Positions 4,439-5,271 of a stretch of DNA of 5,271 nucleotides are shown here, in pieces. The notes under the pieces are model-generated. The model saw only the letters and a list, made by a program, of their open reading frames with translations. It did not search any database and had not been told where the DNA came from. The DNA is taken from assembly GCA_017461825.1 (NCBI GenBank), contig JAFTXB010000060.1, positions 1 through 5,271 of the forward strand. The letters are read 5' to 3'. The position numbers were made by a program, and so were the translations under genes. How positions within the stretch are numbered: the first letter of the stretch is position 1; each line of letters begins with the position of its first letter. The stretch is from Clostridia bacterium (GTDB taxonomy: Bacteria; Bacillota; Clostridia; Oscillospirales; CAG-272).

Positions 4439-5179
4439 ATGCAAATCAAAACCGTATTGTTCGATCTCGACGGCACTCTGCTCCCCATGGATCAGGACGT
4501 GTTCATCAAGGCTTATTTCGGCGGCATCGCAAAAAAACTTGCCCCCCACGGCTACGAGCCCCAAAAGCTCATTGAGGGCATTTGGGCAGGTACCAAGGCA
4601 ATGGTCAAAAACGACGGATCCACCACCAACGAGGAGGCGTTTTGGCGCACCTTTGAGGGGTTGTTCGGCGCGCGCGCGCGGAATGACATTCCCCACTTCG
4701 ACGCCTTTTACAGAGAGAATTTCGACGCCGTCCGCGAAAGCTGCGGATATACCTCCAACGCGCGGAAGATCATTGATCTCCTGCATCAAAACGGCATCGG
4801 CACCGTCCTTGCCACCAATCCCATCTTCCCCGCCATCGCAACCGAAAAGCGCATGAGCTGGGTGGGTCTCTCCCCCGCCGATTTTCTGCGCTACACCACC
4901 TATGAAAATTCGCGCCACTGCAAGCCCAATCCCGATTACTACCGCGATATTATAAACGCCCTCTCGCTCGATCCCGCCGAGTGCCTTATGGTCGGCAACG
5001 ACGTGGGTGAGGATATGATCGCGGAGCGACTCGGTATGCAGGTATTTCTCTTGACCGATTGCATCATCAACAAGGCAAACGAGGACATTTCCAAATACCC
5101 TCACGGCAATTTTGACGATCTCACCGCCTTTTTGCTTCAAGCCTGCGGCATTTCCAACACCGCTCACGATGCGAACTAA
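4439..5179 (+). CDS. HAD-superfamily hydrolase, subfamily IA phosphatase
   Basis: This 246-aa cytoplasmic protein, of typical length for the family, should hydrolyse a small phosphorylated metabolite using Mg2+. All four HAD motifs are present. Motif I is F-D-L-D-G-T with nucleophile D9 and acid/base D11. Motif II is A-T-N-P with T126. Motif III is K162 in C-K-P-N-P. Motif IV is G-N-D-V-G-E-D with D188 and D192. The helical stretch at about 15-105 between motifs I and II is the expected position of a C1-type cap, which sets substrate choice; the substrate cannot be named. The ATG follows ACAGG (4426-4430) by 8 nt, a modest Shine-Dalgarno. It has its own promoter and terminators on both sides, so it is a single-gene unit. 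Codons end in G or C much more often than in the LRR genes. A long open frame on the opposite strand (4400-5167) is a shadow of this bias. Confidence 0.93.
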   Translation: MQIKTVLFDLDGTLLPMDQDVFIKAYFGGIAKKLAPHGYEPQKLIEGIWAGTKAMVKNDGSTTNEEAFWRTFEGLFGARARNDIPHFDAFYRENFDAVRESCGYTSNARKIIDLLHQNGIGTVLATNPIFPAIATEKRMSWVGLSPADFLRYTTYENSRHCKPNPDYYRDIINALSLDPAECLMVGNDVGEDMIAERLGMQVFLLTDCIINKANEDISKYPHGNFDDLTAFLLQACGISNTAHDAN

Positions 5180-5212
5180 AAGGGGTGCGAATTTCTCAAA
5201 TTTTTACATCAG

Positions 5213-5250
5213 AAAAAGCCGTAGCAGGTTTACCCCGCTATGGCTTTTTT
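5213..5250 (+). terminator. Intrinsic terminator after the HAD gene, probably bidirectional
   Basis: The 13-pair stem, 5213-5225 (AAAAAGCCGTAGC) with 5237-5249 (GCTATGGCTTTTT), includes one G-T pair and is flanked by A and T tracts. It works on paper in both directions. It begins 33 nt after the HAD stop. On the minus strand a frame ending L-E-E-S-L-R has its TAA at 5251-5249, beside the stem. This could be the end of a convergent gene mostly outside the window, but six residues cannot establish it. Confidence 0.85.
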
Positions 5251-5271
5251 AGCGCAATGATTCTTCCAATA

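Noticed and set aside
4668..4680. Alternating GC run as a Z-DNA or phase-variation site
   Set aside because: It is short, codes for ordinary Gly/Ala/Arg residues in the HAD cap region, and dinucleotide runs of this length are expected in GC-biased coding sequence.
4400..5167. 255-codon minus-strand open frame opposite the HAD gene
   Set aside because: The HAD protein on the plus strand has all four catalytic motifs, a promoter and a terminator. The opposite frame has no recognisable domain and is explained by codon bias.

Overview
The window looks like chromosomal DNA of a gut-type Firmicute (class Clostridia). The signs are consensus sigma-A promoters (TTGACA or TTTACA, 17-bp spacers, TATAAT or TAGAAT), GGAGG ribosome binding sites, U-tailed intrinsic terminators and two BspA-type leucine-rich-repeat (LRR_5) surface proteins of a kind common in gut Clostridia. 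No species can be named from the sequence alone.

Layout: (1) At the left edge a strong minus-strand promoter (112-140) points out of the window towards the probable first codons of a divergent gene (1-62). (2) A plus-strand promoter (221-249) starts a leader RNA of about 190 nt, followed by a large LRR protein with a signal peptide and C-terminal membrane anchor (444-2981, 845 aa) and a terminator. (3) A second promoter (3067-3095) starts a nearly identical leader, followed by a smaller LRR lipoprotein (3289-4299, 336 aa) and a near-copy of the same terminator. (4) A third promoter (4363-4391) drives a HAD-family phosphatase (4439-5179), which ends at a probably bidirectional terminator (5213-5250).

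The most interesting element is the duplicated leader. Positions 292-452 and 3137-3297 match at 159 of 161 bases, although the coding regions behind them differ from the third codon on. Each leader carries an 11-bp AT-rich hairpin and a 5' end that can pair with an internal segment about 105 nt downstream. Each also carries a strong intrinsic terminator with a C(UUCG)G tetraloop, whose U-tract lies against the Shine-Dalgarno sequence of the LRR gene. That is the geometry of a transcription attenuator or riboswitch expression platform, or of a small RNA with read-through into the gene. I do not recognise it as a named riboswitch class. A 30-codon open frame also runs through the terminator and ends in an ATGA overlap with each LRR start codon, so attenuation by leader translation is a second possibility.

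The architecture is modular. The two LRR genes share a leader but use different anchors, a C-terminal membrane helix versus a lipidated cysteine. A 55-bp terminator-plus-promoter junction is also duplicated, before the lipoprotein gene and before the HAD gene. The likely picture is a set of envelope proteins under one shared RNA-level control, placed next to an unrelated housekeeping-type hydrolase whose codon use is noticeably richer in G and C.
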